Below the pieces are notes generated by a model. The model worked only from the letters and a program-made list of their open reading frames with translations, was not told the DNA's origin and ran no database searches. Shown here piece by piece: positions 35,508 to 48,196 of a stretch of 64,000 nt of DNA. Positions within the stretch are counted from its first letter, which is position 1. Every line of letters starts with the position of its first letter. This DNA is from Entomoplasma freundtii. GTDB taxonomy: Bacteria > Bacillota_I > Bacilli_A > Mycoplasmatales > Mycoplasmataceae. The position numbers and the translations under genes are program-made. The DNA is taken from NCBI RefSeq assembly GCF_002804205.1, contig NZ_CP024962.1:774115-838114 (forward strand). Direction: 5' to 3'.

Positions 35508-36893
35508 CTAAATCAAATCCTTTTCTATTAGAAGTTTCCTTAGCGAGTCAGCTTGAGGATAGTCTTTTTTAGCCAAAGCTACTTGCCATGCTTGGTATAA
35601 TTTTTTGTCAGCCCTAGTGATTTTAGTTTGAAAGTAATCATCGAAACCAAGTGTTATTAAGATTTTTTCAAAATCGGTACTTAACGGACTAAGTTCTTTT
35701 CAACTTTTTCCTTGGTCTAAACCTTGGTTTAAAAGTTTGATGGCTCTTTCTAAGATTGTTAAGACTTTCGGAGTGTTTAAATCATCTTGCATGGCTTCAA
35801 TAAATTCTTCCCAGATTCCGGAAGTTGGTTCTAACCTTAGGTCTCTCTCATTAGGCCTTATAGAGACTAATTCAGAAGAAAGGATTTCTAATTTTAGTTT
35901 TTTCTTTTGCAAATTTTGAATTTTTTGACGGAATTTTTCACCTTGGCTAATTAAGTCATTAGAAAGGTTGAGCGGTTGGGTATACTTAGCAGACATAAAA
36001 ATTCATTTCAAAACGTCTGGATGATGCTTAAGAAAAAAGTCTTTTACTAAAACAACATTTCCTAATGATTTGCTCATTTTTGTCGAGCCCCAATTAAGAT
36101 GTCCATTATGCATCCAAATCTTAGCCAATTCTTGATTATTTTTAGCTTGGAATTGTACACGTTCATTTTCATGATGAGGAAACTTTAAATCTACTCCTCC
36201 AGCATGAATATCAACCGGTCCTTTAAAATAGTCATTTACTAAAACAACACATTCAGTATGTCAACCAGGTCTTCCTTCACCTCATGGTGAAGGTCATTTT
36301 TGGCCTTCGGTTGTCTTTTTTCAAAGGACAAAGTCAAGGGGATTTTTTTTGGAAGTAACAGTTTCCACTCGTTCGCCAGCAATTAAATCATCAAGGTTTT
36401 TCTTTCCTAATTGACCATAAGTCTCTTTTCATGGTGTAAGGTGAAAATAAACATTCCCATCAACAACATAGGCCTCTCCTTGAGTAACTAACTCATCAAT
36501 GAAGTGAATCATTTGCGGAAGGTTTTCACTGATTGGTAAAGTTGTGGTAGGTGGCAAAACCTTCATATTTTTTAAATCATTTTGGTAAGCCTGAATATAA
36601 AAATCAGTAATTTCCTTTTCAGTTTGCTTTTCTTGGGCGGCTTTTTGAATAATTTTGTCATCAATATCGGTAATGTTTTGTAGAAAGTTAACCGGATAGT
36701 TTTGGGTTTTTAAAAACCGGTGTAAAAAATCCATGGTAATAATAGGACGAGCATTGCCTAAATGAATGTAGTTATAAACAGTTGGACCACAAAGATAGAT
36801 TTTAATGGGTTGCGAAGGCGATAATGATAGGGTTTGGTTTTGGGTCGACAAACTATCATAAATCTTTAGTTGTGTGGTTTTTTTAAAGCTCAT
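35508..36893 (-). CDS. cysS: cysteinyl-tRNA synthetase
   Basis: A 461-residue class I synthetase. The zinc Cys in [18 protein letters not shown] with the HIGH-type HLGN, the zinc site region WHTECVV with [13 protein letters not shown], and KMSKSLGN are all present. The C-terminal anticodon domain is complete. Seven or more TGA codons are Trp. The mrnC (mini-RNase III) gene that follows cysS in B. subtilis is absent here; rlmB follows directly. Confidence 0.96.
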
Positions 36894-36952
36894 CCTTTAT
36901 CATCTCCTCTTTGCATGGGCTCCCAAATTAATTTTACTTAAGCGGTCTTTGG

Positions 36953-37879
36953 TTATTGTTTAGTTTTAATAATTGGTTTCATAACCATATATACCGTCGA
37001 TAATACAGCAGTATTGAATGTAATTTTGATTGGTGTTTGGAATAGTCTAATCAAAATCATTGATGAGTAACCTCCTTGATAAGATGGAATTCCTAAGATT
37101 TGGGAATCTCCTCAAGAGGCTAATAGAATTGTGGCCAAAGTTTCCGTGATGATGCAGAGTAAGATGATTGGTAAAACAATTTCCAGTCAACGTTGTTTTC
37201 GCAAGGCTAGAAGTCCCAAAGTAATCGTTCAAATAATTAATAAAGTGATTCCCATCATAATCAAGAACATATAAGGAGCAAAGTAACCCGAGATCTTAAT
37301 CCCCATAAAAAGGGTGTCATTAATATTAGGATTATTCATTTCAATTGTAAATAATGTTAAGGTAAATGCGACCATATAGGCTGTAATTAAACCAAATGTA
37401 AGTCAAATCTTTTTACCTCTTCATTTCAAGGTATAAGAAGCGACTCCTGCTCAAAAACCAAATGATAATGAAACACAAAAATAGGCAATATGGATATACG
37501 AAGGTACAAACATTAAACAAATGCACTCTGTTAAAATTCCAACAATGAGGCCAACAATTGGTCCGAAAAAAAGACCCGTGATTTTAACCATGATTCCACT
37601 AAAGGCAACCCGAATTGGTGGGAAGACGGTAATGGGAATAGTTACAGAAATAACGACAGTTGTGGAAACTGAAACAGCAATCATCATGGCAATTATAGCT
37701 AGGTTACGAGTATCAAATTTTAAGCCTTTTCATTTTAAACCGGTCAGACGGTGATATTGAAAATTTAGTAAATAAGTAACTGAGTAAAGTAAAATACATA
37801 TCCCTGTAAAGGCTATAGTCATGTAAGCCATATTGGTGTTTTTTAAAAGAAAATCACTAACTTTACTCATATCGTGCAT
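36953..37879 (-). CDS. ECF transporter S component (vitamin-type, substrate unknown)
   Basis: A 308-residue membrane protein. The first 60 residues hold an extra helix and a basic loop; then about six helices with the segment VFPPIRVAFSGIMVKITGLFFGPIVGLIVGILTE, the characteristic region of the ECF S-component folate/riboflavin-like group. A second hydrophobic half (about 190-300) makes it longer than the usual 180-200. It needs EcfA, EcfA' and EcfT from elsewhere. Start ATG 37879 is 2 bases from GAGG; ATG 37870 is 11 bases away. Eight bases overlap nothing; ung ends 6 bases upstream. Confidence 0.75.
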
Positions 37880-37884
37880 GTCCT

Positions 37885-38544
37885 CTATTTGGTTCAATCA
37901 ATTGGAGTCAGTTTTTCTTGAATTAATAGATTATTAATTTGCGAAAAAGGGCGACTATTTTTGAAATATTTATCATAACTAAATGGTGAAGGGTGCCCTA
38001 CAACAACGACAGGATGACGTCCAAGGTTGAGGTTATTATAAGTGTTTTCGGCCGATTTTCCAAATAGGGCGTAAACAATTTTCGGATTTAAACTATCTAA
38101 ATAATCGAGAACATCTTTGACGAATATTTCTCAACCTTGGTTCCGGTGTGAACCAGGCTTTCCGGCTTGAACCGTAAGTGCGGTGTTAATTAAAAAAACT
38201 CCTTGTCTAGCTCAACCAGCCAAATCATTATGTGGGTGGTCAACGCCTAAATCGTTTTTAAGTTCACGAAAAATATTTTTAAGACTAGGGGGAGCAATTT
38301 GGTTGTTATAAACTGAAAAAGCTAATCCATTAGCTTGATTGGCACCGTGGTAAGGATCTTGGCCAATAATCACCACTTTCACATCTTGTGGTGCTACTAG
38401 ACTAAAAAGACGAAAAACATCTTCTTTAGTGGGGTAAATTGGATATTCCTTGGCTTCTTCTTGCAGAAAATTTTGCAGTTTTTTCCAATAAGGTTTCTTA
38501 GTTTCTTCTAGAAAAAAAGGTTCTCAAGCCTTTAAAATTTTCAT
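37885..38544 (-). CDS. ung: uracil-DNA glycosylase
   Basis: A 219-residue family 1 UDG. The catalytic GQDPYHG, ANGLAFS, the uracil-binding Asn block LINTALTVQAGKPGSH and the DNA-intercalation loop HPSPFS are intact. Removes uracil from DNA at the start of base excision repair. AGGAGGTTTGA precedes the ATG. Ends with PIDWTK, a typical C-terminus. TGA codons at several positions are Trp. Confidence 0.95.
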
Positions 38545-38555
38545 TCAAACCTCCT

Positions 38556-38586
38556 AATAAAACAAAAATGTAGAGGAACCTACATT
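38556..38586 (-). terminator. terminator after the lipoprotein gene
   Basis: ATGTAG-GTTCCT-CTACAT followed by TTTTGTTTT on the leftward strand, a few bases after the stop at 38591. Confidence 0.7.
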
Positions 38587-38590
38587 TTAA

Positions 38591-40066
38591 CTATTCATTA
38601 CTATGGTCTTCAACCTTTAAATCGCTAATTTGCAATTGGCTAAAGAAACCATTGTTAGGATCTTTTGATGAGCGTTCTTCGGTATTGATTCAAGTATCAT
38701 TGGCATCAGTAAATTGATAGTGACTGAATTGTCATTTGACAAAACGATTTCCGATTGTTTCTTTATCTTTATCAGCATCTTTAAATGAACTTGCTCGAAC
38801 AAATGGTTCAAAAGCAGCTGTTAAGCCATTTAAAGTAAATTCTAAATCATATTTCTTAGCATCGCCTTTTCTGACGTTTGTTGAATAAGTAAGACGAATT
38901 TTTAAAGGTTTAACTTTTACTAAGACTGTGGAATTGGTTTTGATAAAACCATTCGTTCATGATTGCTCTTTGGTTTCTTTGTCTTCTTTGTTCTTACCAG
39001 TTTGAACATCAAATAATGGTTGGTCGGTTGCCGTAATATCTCAAGCGTTTGGATCAGTTCCTTGACGAATCTCTCAAGTTTTTCTACCGTTAATCTCGTC
39101 TGAGTTTTGGGCTGGGTTTCAATTCTTGTTGATATTGAATTTAGCCTCGCCTATAGGATTTTCTAATGTGAAAAGATTAAGGTCATAAGGGTTTTTCTTA
39201 TCATTTCCGATTTTGCCATCTTTTTCATCTTTAACAGAGGTATTAACTTCAGAGTATTCAACTTCGGAACCCAAATCCTTCATTTTACCTTCTGGGGTTA
39301 GTTGGAATTGGTTAATTTTATTATCCTTAAGAAGGCTTGGTTTATTAGGGTTTTTGGTTGGTTCTACCACTTCCATATTGTAAGAAAGAATTCTTGAATT
39401 TAGTTTGGTAGGAGCTTCTTGACCAATATAATTCCAACTAGTTCAAGCAGAGTCTTGGATTTTGCCTTGTTTGCTTAAAAAGGAATTGAAGAAACCCTTA
39501 CCAGCATCAGTAGTCATCACTTGACTAATCATTTCGTAAGATTGTTTAGCTCCCTTACCAAGACTAGTATCACCATTTGCCGACGCATATTCATAAAGCA
39601 TGTGGAGACCTTCAAGTGAATTAATTGTTGTTTTGTCATAAGTTTTATAAAAATCTGCTTGGGAAAATTTTTCAAACTTTTCGCCATAGAAAACGCCATC
39701 AACTGAAGGTGTAAAGTTTAGGCTTTCATTGTGAGCATCTTGGCCAACAAAAGTATTGCGATAATTAGCCACTTCTTTTGGTTGTGTAACTAAAGTATGG
39801 TTAAAACCAAGTAAATTTAAGACCTCTTTAGCGAGAATCTTAGTGACTGCCATTTCACTAGTCTTATTGCTTCCAGGACTATAGTAAGGCGTTACGTTAG
39901 TTCCGTTAAAAGAATTAAAAGTATCACTTTCACTCTCTGGGAAGGTATTAAAAGCGCCGGTGAAGCTTAAATTAATCTTCGACATACGAACAGAACAACT
40001 AGTGACTGAACCTGCAATCGATGATACTAAAGTGATAGCCATAAGTGAGGAGATAAGTTTCTTCAT
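38591..40066 (-). CDS. lipoprotein of unknown function
   Basis: A 491-residue protein with a clear lipoprotein signal: MKKLISSLMAITLVSSI then AGSVTSC, Cys at about residue 24. The mature part is polar, rich in Asn, Lys, Thr and Ser, with no repeats that I can see and no recognised domain; the mid region (about 230-330) is highly charged. It belongs to the large class of Mollicute surface lipoproteins. ATG 40066 follows AAAAGGGG; ATG 40093 is in frame but without ribosome-binding site. Seven or more TGA codons are Trp. Located between ung and dnaB with its own terminator. Confidence 0.85.
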
Positions 40067-40165
40067 TTTGCCCCTTTTGAGATAATTTTTCAAATAATAT
40101 CAATTACTTTATTATACATTGTTTTTAAACTTTTCGACCAATCAACATTCACCTTATGAGGTTGA

Positions 40166-41560
40166 TTAATTAGCCAAATCTAAAAACTTTCCATATTCTA
40201 AATTGAATGATAATTTGACAGTTCCAGTTGACCCATTTCGATGCTTGGAAATGATTAATTCTGTCTCTTGAACTGGGTTTGGTTCTAGATTTTGATTACC
40301 TAACTTATCTTTGCGTTCATAATAACTTTCTCGGTATAAAAACATAATCAAATCAGCATCCTGTTCAATGGCTCCAGAGTCACGAAGATCGGACATCATT
40401 GGGCGACGGTCTTCACGTTTTTCTACAGAACGGGAAAGCTGGGATAAACAAATGATGGGTACTTCTAAATCACGAGCGATTCGTTTTAATTGTCGCGAAA
40501 TATTGGCAATTTCGTTTTGGCGATTTTCCCCGCTAGATCCAGGAGTACTAATCAATTGAAGATAATCAACAATACAAAAATTAATTTTGGAATCGCGTTT
40601 TAATTTATGAAGACGGGCCTGTAATTGTTGGACCGTTAGTCCTGGGGTGTCATCAATAAAAATCTTCGTATCTTGTAATTGATCTTCTGCTTTGCGAATT
40701 TTTCTTCAATCATCTGTTGTTAAATTTTGACCAGTCCGTAGTTTAACTGCGTCAATTTGGGTCATCATCGCCACTAGTCGTTGCGTTAGTTGTTCTTTGG
40801 GCATTTCAATTGAAAAAATAGCAATTGAATTATGCGGTTGTTGACTGGAATTTTTATAGTTTGCTGCATTGAAAGCAAGGTTGAGGGCAAACGCCGTTTT
40901 CCCCATTGATGGACGAGCAGCTAAGATTACTAAATCACCTTTTTGAAAGCCAGAAGTAATTTTATCCAAACGGTTAAAACCCGACGGCACCCCAGTGGTA
41001 GCATGAGGATTTCTTTCCAGTTGTTGTAATTTAGTCACTAGTGATTTGATTGTAGTTCCGATACTTTGGACTTCATCTTGCTTATAATCTAAATCGATTT
41101 TTAGAAGTTCATTTTGAGCAGTGTTAAGGACTGTAGCTAAATCATTATTTGATTGACGAAGTTGGCTAATTTCCTTAAGAGTTTGGTCAAATTTTCGGCC
41201 CATTGCTTTTTGGAAAACAATATCAATAAGGGTTTCCAGAGCCTCATCTCCATAATAGGTTTCGCTAAGAGCGGTGACGGTTTCGACTCCACCCGCAGCT
41301 TTTAGTTTTTGTTCATTTTCTAAGGCATCAATTACTGTTGTACTAATTACTGCCTTACCAGTTTGGTTCAAATTACAAATGGCCCCAAAAATTAGTTTAT
41401 GAGTCCCTAAGAAAAAGTCATCTTGGGATAAAGCAGAGAGAATTTCTGGAAGTGCATTCGGTGAATGCAGGGCAATTCCTAAAAGTTTTTGCTCCGCTTC
41501 CACAAGAATCGCTTGGTCGTTATTTCAATTGCTCACTCCCGCTAGATTTCCATTTGCCAT
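40166..41560 (-). CDS. dnaB: replicative DNA helicase
   Basis: A 464-residue DnaB (DnaC of B. subtilis). N-terminal domain (EAEQKLLGIALHSPNALPEIL), linker, then the RecA-like motor: Walker A AARPSMGKTAFALN, FSIEMPKEQL, Walker B IVDYLQLI, SRQLKRIARDLEVPIICLSQLSR and the arginine finger SKHRNGSTG. Loads on single strands at the origin and unwinds the fork. Operon with rplI upstream, as in many Firmicutes. AAGGAGAT precedes the ATG. Confidence 0.97.
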
Positions 41561-41624
41561 ATCTCCTTGACCTTCCTGATTTTAATTTTCTAATTTGAGG
41601 TTGGTTGGCTGCATGGAAGCTAAA

Positions 41625-42068
41625 TTAGTTAGCTTCCAAATTAACTTTTAATTTGGCAGAAACCCCAAATTCCATCTTAATATCCAATTTATAATTACCA
41701 GGACGATTAAGTGGCGCGTGTTTTTTGACCTTCCGTTTATCAAGGTCAATTTTATAATGATCTCGTAAAAGATTTGTAATTTGTTGGTCAGTAATTTGTC
41801 CGAAACTTTTGCCGTTATGGCTTTCTAATTTAAAATTTAAAGTAATATTTTCTAAGTTTCTTCGAATTAAATCTGTTTGCCCTTTTGCTAAGGCCGTTTC
41901 TTCCGCAACGATTTGTTGTTTTTTGTGAACAGTTGCCACAGAATTTTGTGTAGCCACTTTTACTAGACCACGAGGGATTAAAAAATTAGTAGCGTAACCG
42001 CTCGAAACTTCCTTAATCTCATCTTTACGGCCTTGGCCCTTCACATCTTCCAAAAAAATAACTTTCAT
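41625..42068 (-). CDS. rplI: ribosomal protein L9
   Basis: A 147-residue L9: N-terminal rRNA-binding domain ([36 protein letters not shown] split by the usual GYA.N.L.P), long connecting helix and C-terminal domain with [18 protein letters not shown] is 8 bases from the ATG. First gene of rplI-dnaB, 64 bases before dnaB. Confidence 0.96.
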   Translation of the reverse strand: MKVIFLEDVKGQGRKDEIKEVSSGYATNFLIPRGLVKVATQNSVATVHKKQQIVAEETALAKGQTDLIRRNLENITLNFKLESHNGKSFGQITDQQITNLLRDHYKIDLDKRKVKKHAPLNRPGNYKLDIKMEFGVSAKLKVNLEAN

Positions 42069-42154
42069 GAAATGAAACCTCCTTATAAATTGGTTTTCTA
42101 ATTAGTTTGTCTAATTATTTATATAGTAATTGTAGCAAGCAAGTTAAAATAACA

Positions 42155-42182
42155 AAAAGAAAACCACCAACGGTGGCTCACT
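42155..42182 (-). terminator. terminator after rpsR
   Basis: CCACC-GTTG-GGTGG type hairpin followed by TTTTCTTTTTG on the leftward strand, overlapping nothing coding. Confidence 0.7.
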
Positions 42183-42189
42183 TATTATC

Positions 42190-42414
42190 TTATTCAATGA
42201 CAAATGGTAAAAGAGCCATTTGACGAGCGCGTTTAACAGCTACAGCCAAGTTACGTTGATCTTTTGGCCCAGTACCAGTAATTCTAACTGGAAGAATTTG
42301 ACCATTTCCCGAAATAAATCTTTTTAACATTTCGACATCTTTGTAATCGATGTATTGAATTTTATTTTTAGCAAAGAAATTAACTTTTTTGCGTTTTTTC
42401 ACAAATTTTTTCAT
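42190..42414 (-). CDS. rpsR: ribosomal protein S18
   Basis: A 74-residue S18 with basic N-terminus ([15 protein letters not shown]), the central [14 protein letters not shown] and the conserved [12 protein letters not shown]. Last gene of rpsF-ssb-rpsR. Confidence 0.97.
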   Translation of the reverse strand: MKKFVKKRKKVNFFAKNKIQYIDYKDVEMLKRFISGNGQILPVRITGTGPKDQRNLAVAVKRARQMALLPFVIE

Positions 42415-42460
42415 AGTTTTTGCCTTTCTAATTTTGGTTTTCTAAATTATTAATCGATAA

Positions 42461-43003
42461 CTAATCCCAAAGAATTGAATCGTCAATGTCACTCATTACT
42501 TCATCATTTTTATTTGGTAACGTAGTTGAATTATTTAACGAATTATTATCATTCGTTATTGGTTGAACAATGTTGTCTGAACGCAAAGGCTCAAAATTTG
42601 GGGTATTGGCGAAGGGATCTTTGGGGTTGAAACTTTGGCTTGGTGAACTATTGTAAGCGACATTTGCTGAAGCGTTATGGGTTGCATTTTTACTTTCTAA
42701 AAACTCAACTCGGTCAGCGCGAACGTTAACAATTGTTTGGTATTGACCATTTTCTTGTTTACTACGGACAGTTATACGACCTGTTACGCCAATCATACTC
42801 CCTTTGTGAAGAAATTTTGTCATGTTTTCAGCTGTGTGTCCTCACGCTACGCAAGGCACAAAGTTCGTGGTTTCATTACCATTAGCAAATTCTGAAGTAG
42901 CTACGGTAAAGAAAACGAATTTACTTGGTCCGTCTGCTCCCCCTTGTGTTTCACGTAATACTAAGTCTTGGGTAATACGCCCAACTAAAGAAACTGCATT
43001 CAT
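42461..43003 (-). CDS. ssb: single-stranded DNA-binding protein
   Basis: A 180-residue SSB. OB-fold residues 1-110 start with MNAVSLVGRITQDLVLR and include FVPCVAWGHTAE and GSMIGVTGRITVRS. The rest is a disordered Asn/Ser/Pro linker ending in the acidic tip SDIDDSILWD, slightly different from the usual DDDIPF tip but of the same nature, which docks partner proteins. Located between rpsF and rpsR as in nearly all Firmicutes. Confidence 0.95.
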
Positions 43004-43074
43004 CTTGCCATCCCCACTTTCTTTGGATTCTTTGAATTTATTTTAAAAGTTATTTAAACAGCTAGTTTGTTAAC

Positions 43075-43593
43075 CTAGTTTGTACTTTGGTTGTTTGAAC
43101 CAGTGTTACCAACGTTTCCAGTGTTAGAACTTGGACCATTATCTACACGAGTAGTATTTGGTGTTTGTTGTCCATCACGGTTATTGTTGAAATTACGTTT
43201 AAAGTCTTTGTTGAATTTTTTGAATTTTGGTTTTTTTGCTTCACGACGTTCTTCATCATATTTAGTCATGTCAGTTTTTGACAATTTAGTTGAAGCAACG
43301 TAGTGTTGAACATTTTCAGTATTCATCACCATAGTACGAACAACATTTTTGCGGTCGTTTTTAGTGATACGTTTGAATTCAGCTACAGCCTCTGGGGTTG
43401 TGTTGGCAATAACAACAACATAGTACCCTTTTTTCTTATGGTTGATTTCGTAAGCAAAATCCATTAGGCCTCATTCGGCGCTTTCTAGAATTTCTCCGTC
43501 AGCACTTAAAATTTGATTTAATTTCTTAATCATTTCCTGTGGTTCTTTCACGTCTTGATCAAGAATATACATCACTTCGTATTTTCTTTTCAT
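43075..43593 (-). CDS. rpsF: ribosomal protein S6 with Asn-rich C-terminal extension
   Basis: A 172-residue S6. The first 100 residues are the S6 fold (YEVMYILDQDVKEPQ, GLMDFAYEINHKKKGYYVV). After about 115 comes a basic Lys/Arg/Phe segment (KKPKFKKFNKDFKRNFNNN) and an Asn/Thr/Gly/Ser tail to the end, about 55 residues beyond the E. coli protein; low-complexity tails on S6 are frequent in Mollicutes. AGGAGG precedes the ATG. Confidence 0.95.
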
Positions 43594-43660
43594 GTTTCCT
43601 CCTTGTGGTCTAGTGGGCATCTCTGCCAAGGAATTAATCGTGCTAATTAACTCGCGAAAT

Positions 43661-43666
43661 ATTATA
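43661..43666 (-). promoter_or_regulatory. -10 element of the rpsF-ssb-rpsR operon
   Basis: TATAAT in GTGTAGTATAATATT, 68 bases upstream of rpsF. The leader between contains complementary stretches (CCTTG...CAAGG) that may fold, but the CCG bulge of the known S6:S18 leader is not evident. Confidence 0.55.
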
Positions 43667-43775
43667 CTACACTTTTCCAGATTTCCCTAGACCTTTTTCG
43701 TAAAAAAAGCCCGATAAAAGAGGACTTTTTCCTTTAAAATTAAAGAAAAATAAACGAATGAATAACGGAGTAAAA

Positions 43776-44570
43776 ATGAAAAGAGTTTTATTTATCGGAC
43801 TAGGTCATATGGGGGGTTCATTAGTATCAGGAATTGCTAAAAAAGCGATTCCTGGGGTGGAACTTTATGGCTTCAATAAAGATGTTGAGCAAGCCGAAAA
43901 TCTAGCTAAAAAGATTGGTAATTTCAAGATTTTGAAAAACTTGCAAGATTTAGAAAAAGCGGCAATTGATGTAATTGTGATTGGGGTTAGACCGATTGAT
44001 TTTAACGAATTAGCTGAAGAATTAAATCAGTATAATTTAGCAAACAAAACAATTATTTCAATGGTTAATGCCTTAACTTTAGACAAAATGGATTCCGCCT
44101 TTGCCAAACAAAAGGATTTGAGTTTAATTCGCATGATGCCAAATATGAATGCGTCAATCCAAGAATCAGTTACCGCGCTAACAAGTAAAAATGCTTCTGA
44201 AGCACAAATGAATTTCGCCAAAGAGCTTTTCCAAGCGTGCGGTTTTGTGACTGAAATACCAGAAAGCAAATTTGCTACATTTGCTGCAATTGCCGGATGC
44301 TTACCTTCTTATGTCTTTACTTTTTATCAAGCAATTGTGCAATATGCTGAAGAACATGGTTTTAATCATCATGAAGCAATGGAAATTGTTGGAGCAGCAA
44401 TTACTGGGAGTGTCCATAATGCTGAACAAAATACTAATAGCCTAGCCACGATGATTAAACAAATTTGTGTTCCTAATGGATCAACCATTGAAGGTCAAAA
44501 AGTTTTAGAAGCCAATGATTTTGATGGAATAATCAAGAAAGCTTTAAAAGCCGCTAATGATAAAGCTTAA
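43776..44570 (+). CDS. proC: pyrroline-5-carboxylate reductase
   Basis: A 264-residue NAD(P)-dependent reductase making proline from pyrroline-5-carboxylate. Rossmann motif LFIGLGHMGGSLVSG, RMMPNMNASIQESVTAL, and the C-terminal helical block ATMIKQICVPNGSTIEGQKVLE (TSPGGTT equivalent is VPNGSTI) are visible. GGAG lies 5-6 bases before ATG 43776; an in-frame ATG at 43758 is unlikely. No proA or proB nearby, so it may act on pyrroline-5-carboxylate from ornithine or arginine. Single rightward gene with its own terminator. Confidence 0.9.
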   Translation: MKRVLFIGLGHMGGSLVSGIAKKAIPGVELYGFNKDVEQAENLAKKIGNFKILKNLQDLEKAAIDVIVIGVRPIDFNELAEELNQYNLANKTIISMVNALTLDKMDSAFAKQKDLSLIRMMPNMNASIQESVTALTSKNASEAQMNFAKELFQACGFVTEIPESKFATFAAIAGCLPSYVFTFYQAIVQYAEEHGFNHHEAMEIVGAAITGSVHNAEQNTNSLATMIKQICVPNGSTIEGQKVLEANDFDGIIKKALKAANDKA

Positions 44571-44600
44571 AAAAGAACCAATTACTGGTTCTTTTTTAAT
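44568..44600. terminator. bidirectional terminator after proC
   Basis: AAAAAAGAACCA, loop ATTAC, and its complement with T-run, between convergent stops at 44570 and 44604. Confidence 0.85.
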
Positions 44601-44603
44601 ACT

Positions 44604-45572
44604 TTAATACTCGCTTAATCTTTTGTAAGTATTGGTTTTATTATTGTAGACAACTATGAATTCATCAGAATTCAAAATAAATGGATTGATTTGAATAGAT
44701 TCAAATCTATTTCAATTTTTTCCACTTTGTTTTATATCGCAGCTAGTTAGTAAACTAAATGAATAGTCATTTGCCACATAATTAGGATCTTCCTTAATCT
44801 TATTAATTTTCTCAATTATTTGAATGTCTTGTAGCCTAAATTTAACCCATATTTTAGTTTCTTCACTTATTATTTCCTTGGTTCTCAAGGGCATTGTGAT
44901 ATATTGTAATTCTCCTCATTCCGAACGTATTTCTGGAATTTTTTTTCAATTCCATTTGAAAATATTTTTAATTTTGGGTATTGTAAAAAAATAGTCGTAA
45001 GCTTTGTAACAATTATTTTTGTATTCCATTTCAAAACCACTCAAAAATGTTTCTTGATTAGGCTGATCCCTTTTAAAAATATAGTCAAGAGTCCTTTTCA
45101 AATCCAAAGTCTTATTCACCCTATTTTTTATAATGCTTTTGTTTTCATTTTTGGGGTTTTCGCTCGTCTTAAGAGAAGGCTGAAATAACCCGTTGCGAAC
45201 AACACCAGGAATATAGTTATTTTTTTTATTTTTCATTTCTTCTAATAAAAGTTCGAGATCTAAACACGGGATAACCTCTTGAGTTCGATATAAAACTGTT
45301 TCTGAAATGCAGCCAGTTTTATGGTAATCAGATTTTAGTTTAGCCAACTCATAAAAACCTTTAGTTTCAGAAGTATTTTTGATTATGACCACGCAACCAC
45401 ATTCTTCATCATTTACTTTTGAAGCGCACCTTAAAGGGCTTTCACCGGTCTGCTTAATTTTTGAGTAATTTTCATAAAGACTTTTTTGTTCTTCAAGATT
45501 CAAACTATTATAATAATCGTCAATATTCGTTAATTGTCCGTCATGATAAAATTTTACATTTCAGTAAATCAT
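44604..45572 (-). CDS. unknown protein with N-terminal Cys/His cluster
   Basis: A 322-residue soluble protein I do not recognise. Near the N-terminus LRC49, EC58-G-C60 and H84-x3-C88 could form a zinc site; the sequence between (VVIIKNTSETKGFYELAKLKS) has a strand-helix look. The remainder is charged, rich in Lys, Asn, Ile and Glu, with long helical stretches (about 120-180 and 230-270). No signal or membrane segment. AAGGAA lies 7 bases before the ATG at 45572. Two to five TGA codons are Trp. It sits downstream of lysS in opposite phase to nothing else, with no partner gene. AT-richer than its neighbours, so recent acquisition is possible. Confidence 0.72.
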
Positions 45573-45637
45573 ACATGTTTCCTTCATCATCAAAATTTTG
45601 ATTCATTTCTATTTTAAATCTTGGTAAACAATTTGCT

Positions 45638-45671
45638 AACAAAAAAACAACTCGCAAGAGTTGTTTTTTTG

Positions 45672-45672
<1 letters not shown>
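45638..45672 (-). terminator. terminator after lysS
   Basis: ACAAAAAAACAACTC-GCAA-GAGTTGTTTTTTTGT hairpin just at the lysS stop. Confidence 0.85.
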
Positions 45673-47183
<1,511 letters not shown>

Positions 47184-47185
47184 GA

Positions 47186-48196
47186 TTAGTTATTTAATCC
47201 TTTCTGATACTCCATAAACAAGTCAAGGACATCTTGACGAGTTTCGATTTTATTAGTTAAATCCTTAATGGCTTTAATATTTTTAGTCTTAGGTAAAACA
47301 TCTCAATATCAATTAAGGTGCTTCCGAAACTCGCGAAGCCCTAAATGGTCGCCTTTTAAAGCAGCCAAGAGATCTAGGTGTTCTAAAACAGTCACCTTTC
47401 ATTCCTCAAAACTTGGTTTTGGTAACAATTCACCAGTTGCAAGATAATGATTACATTGGGCAAAGATTCATGGATTACCTTGTGACCCACGGGAAATCAT
47501 CACAGCATCGCACCCAGTTTCTTCTAACATTGTTTTTGCATCTTCAGGAGTTAAAACATCGCCATTACCAATAACAGGAATTTTTACAGCTTCTTTGACG
47601 GCTTTAATTTGTTGCCAATCAGCTTTTCCAGTATAGAACTCTGAACGAGTACGACCATGAACTGTGATAGCACTTGCCCCTGCTGCCTCAATAATTTTAG
47701 CCACCTCGACAGCATTAATATTCTCTTTATCTCAACCTAACCGAATTTTAGCTGTTACTGGTTTAGTTGTATTGGCCACTACTGCCTCGACAATTTCACC
47801 TATTAATTTTGGTGTTTTTAATAATTGCGAGCCCGATTGCGAACGAATTGCGACCTTAGGGGCTGGACAACCAAGGTTTAAATCAATGATGTCACAGTCC
47901 GAATATTGATCTACTAATTTAGTTGCTTTTACAAAAGCTTCAACATCGTTGCCAAATAACTGTAAACTAGCTGGATGTTCCGATTGATTAATGCTAATCA
48001 TCTTATGACTTTTTTCATTTTTGTGGCGAAGGCCTTCAATAGAGACCATTTCGCTGCAAACTAAAGCAGCTCCATGCTTTTTAGAGATTAAACGAAACGC
48101 CTCATTCGCCACCCCAGCCATTGGACCTTGAATGATTAGTCCAGGGATTTCTACATCCCCGATTTTGAATTTATTGCTAACCAATTTTTTGACCAT
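47186..48196 (-). CDS. dus: tRNA-dihydrouridine synthase
   Basis: A flavoprotein that reduces uridines of tRNA, about 336 residues from the ATG at 48196 (342 from 48214). FMN/active-site motifs are QGPMAGVANEAFRL, DLNLGCPAPKV (catalytic Cys), AITVHGRTRSEFYTG and NGDVLTPEDA, and GCDAVMISRGSQGNPWIF. The DusB-like start in B. subtilis fits 48196. No good ribosome-binding site is seen for either ATG and the 5' end of the longer form overlaps the DUF1904 gene, so translation may be coupled. Downstream, its stop is 3 bases from lysS. Confidence 0.92.

Noticed and set aside
38617..38811. A 64-codon leftward frame in the lipoprotein gene
   Set aside because: Out of phase with the lipoprotein frame, which is continuous from 40066 to 38591 and has the better codon pattern.
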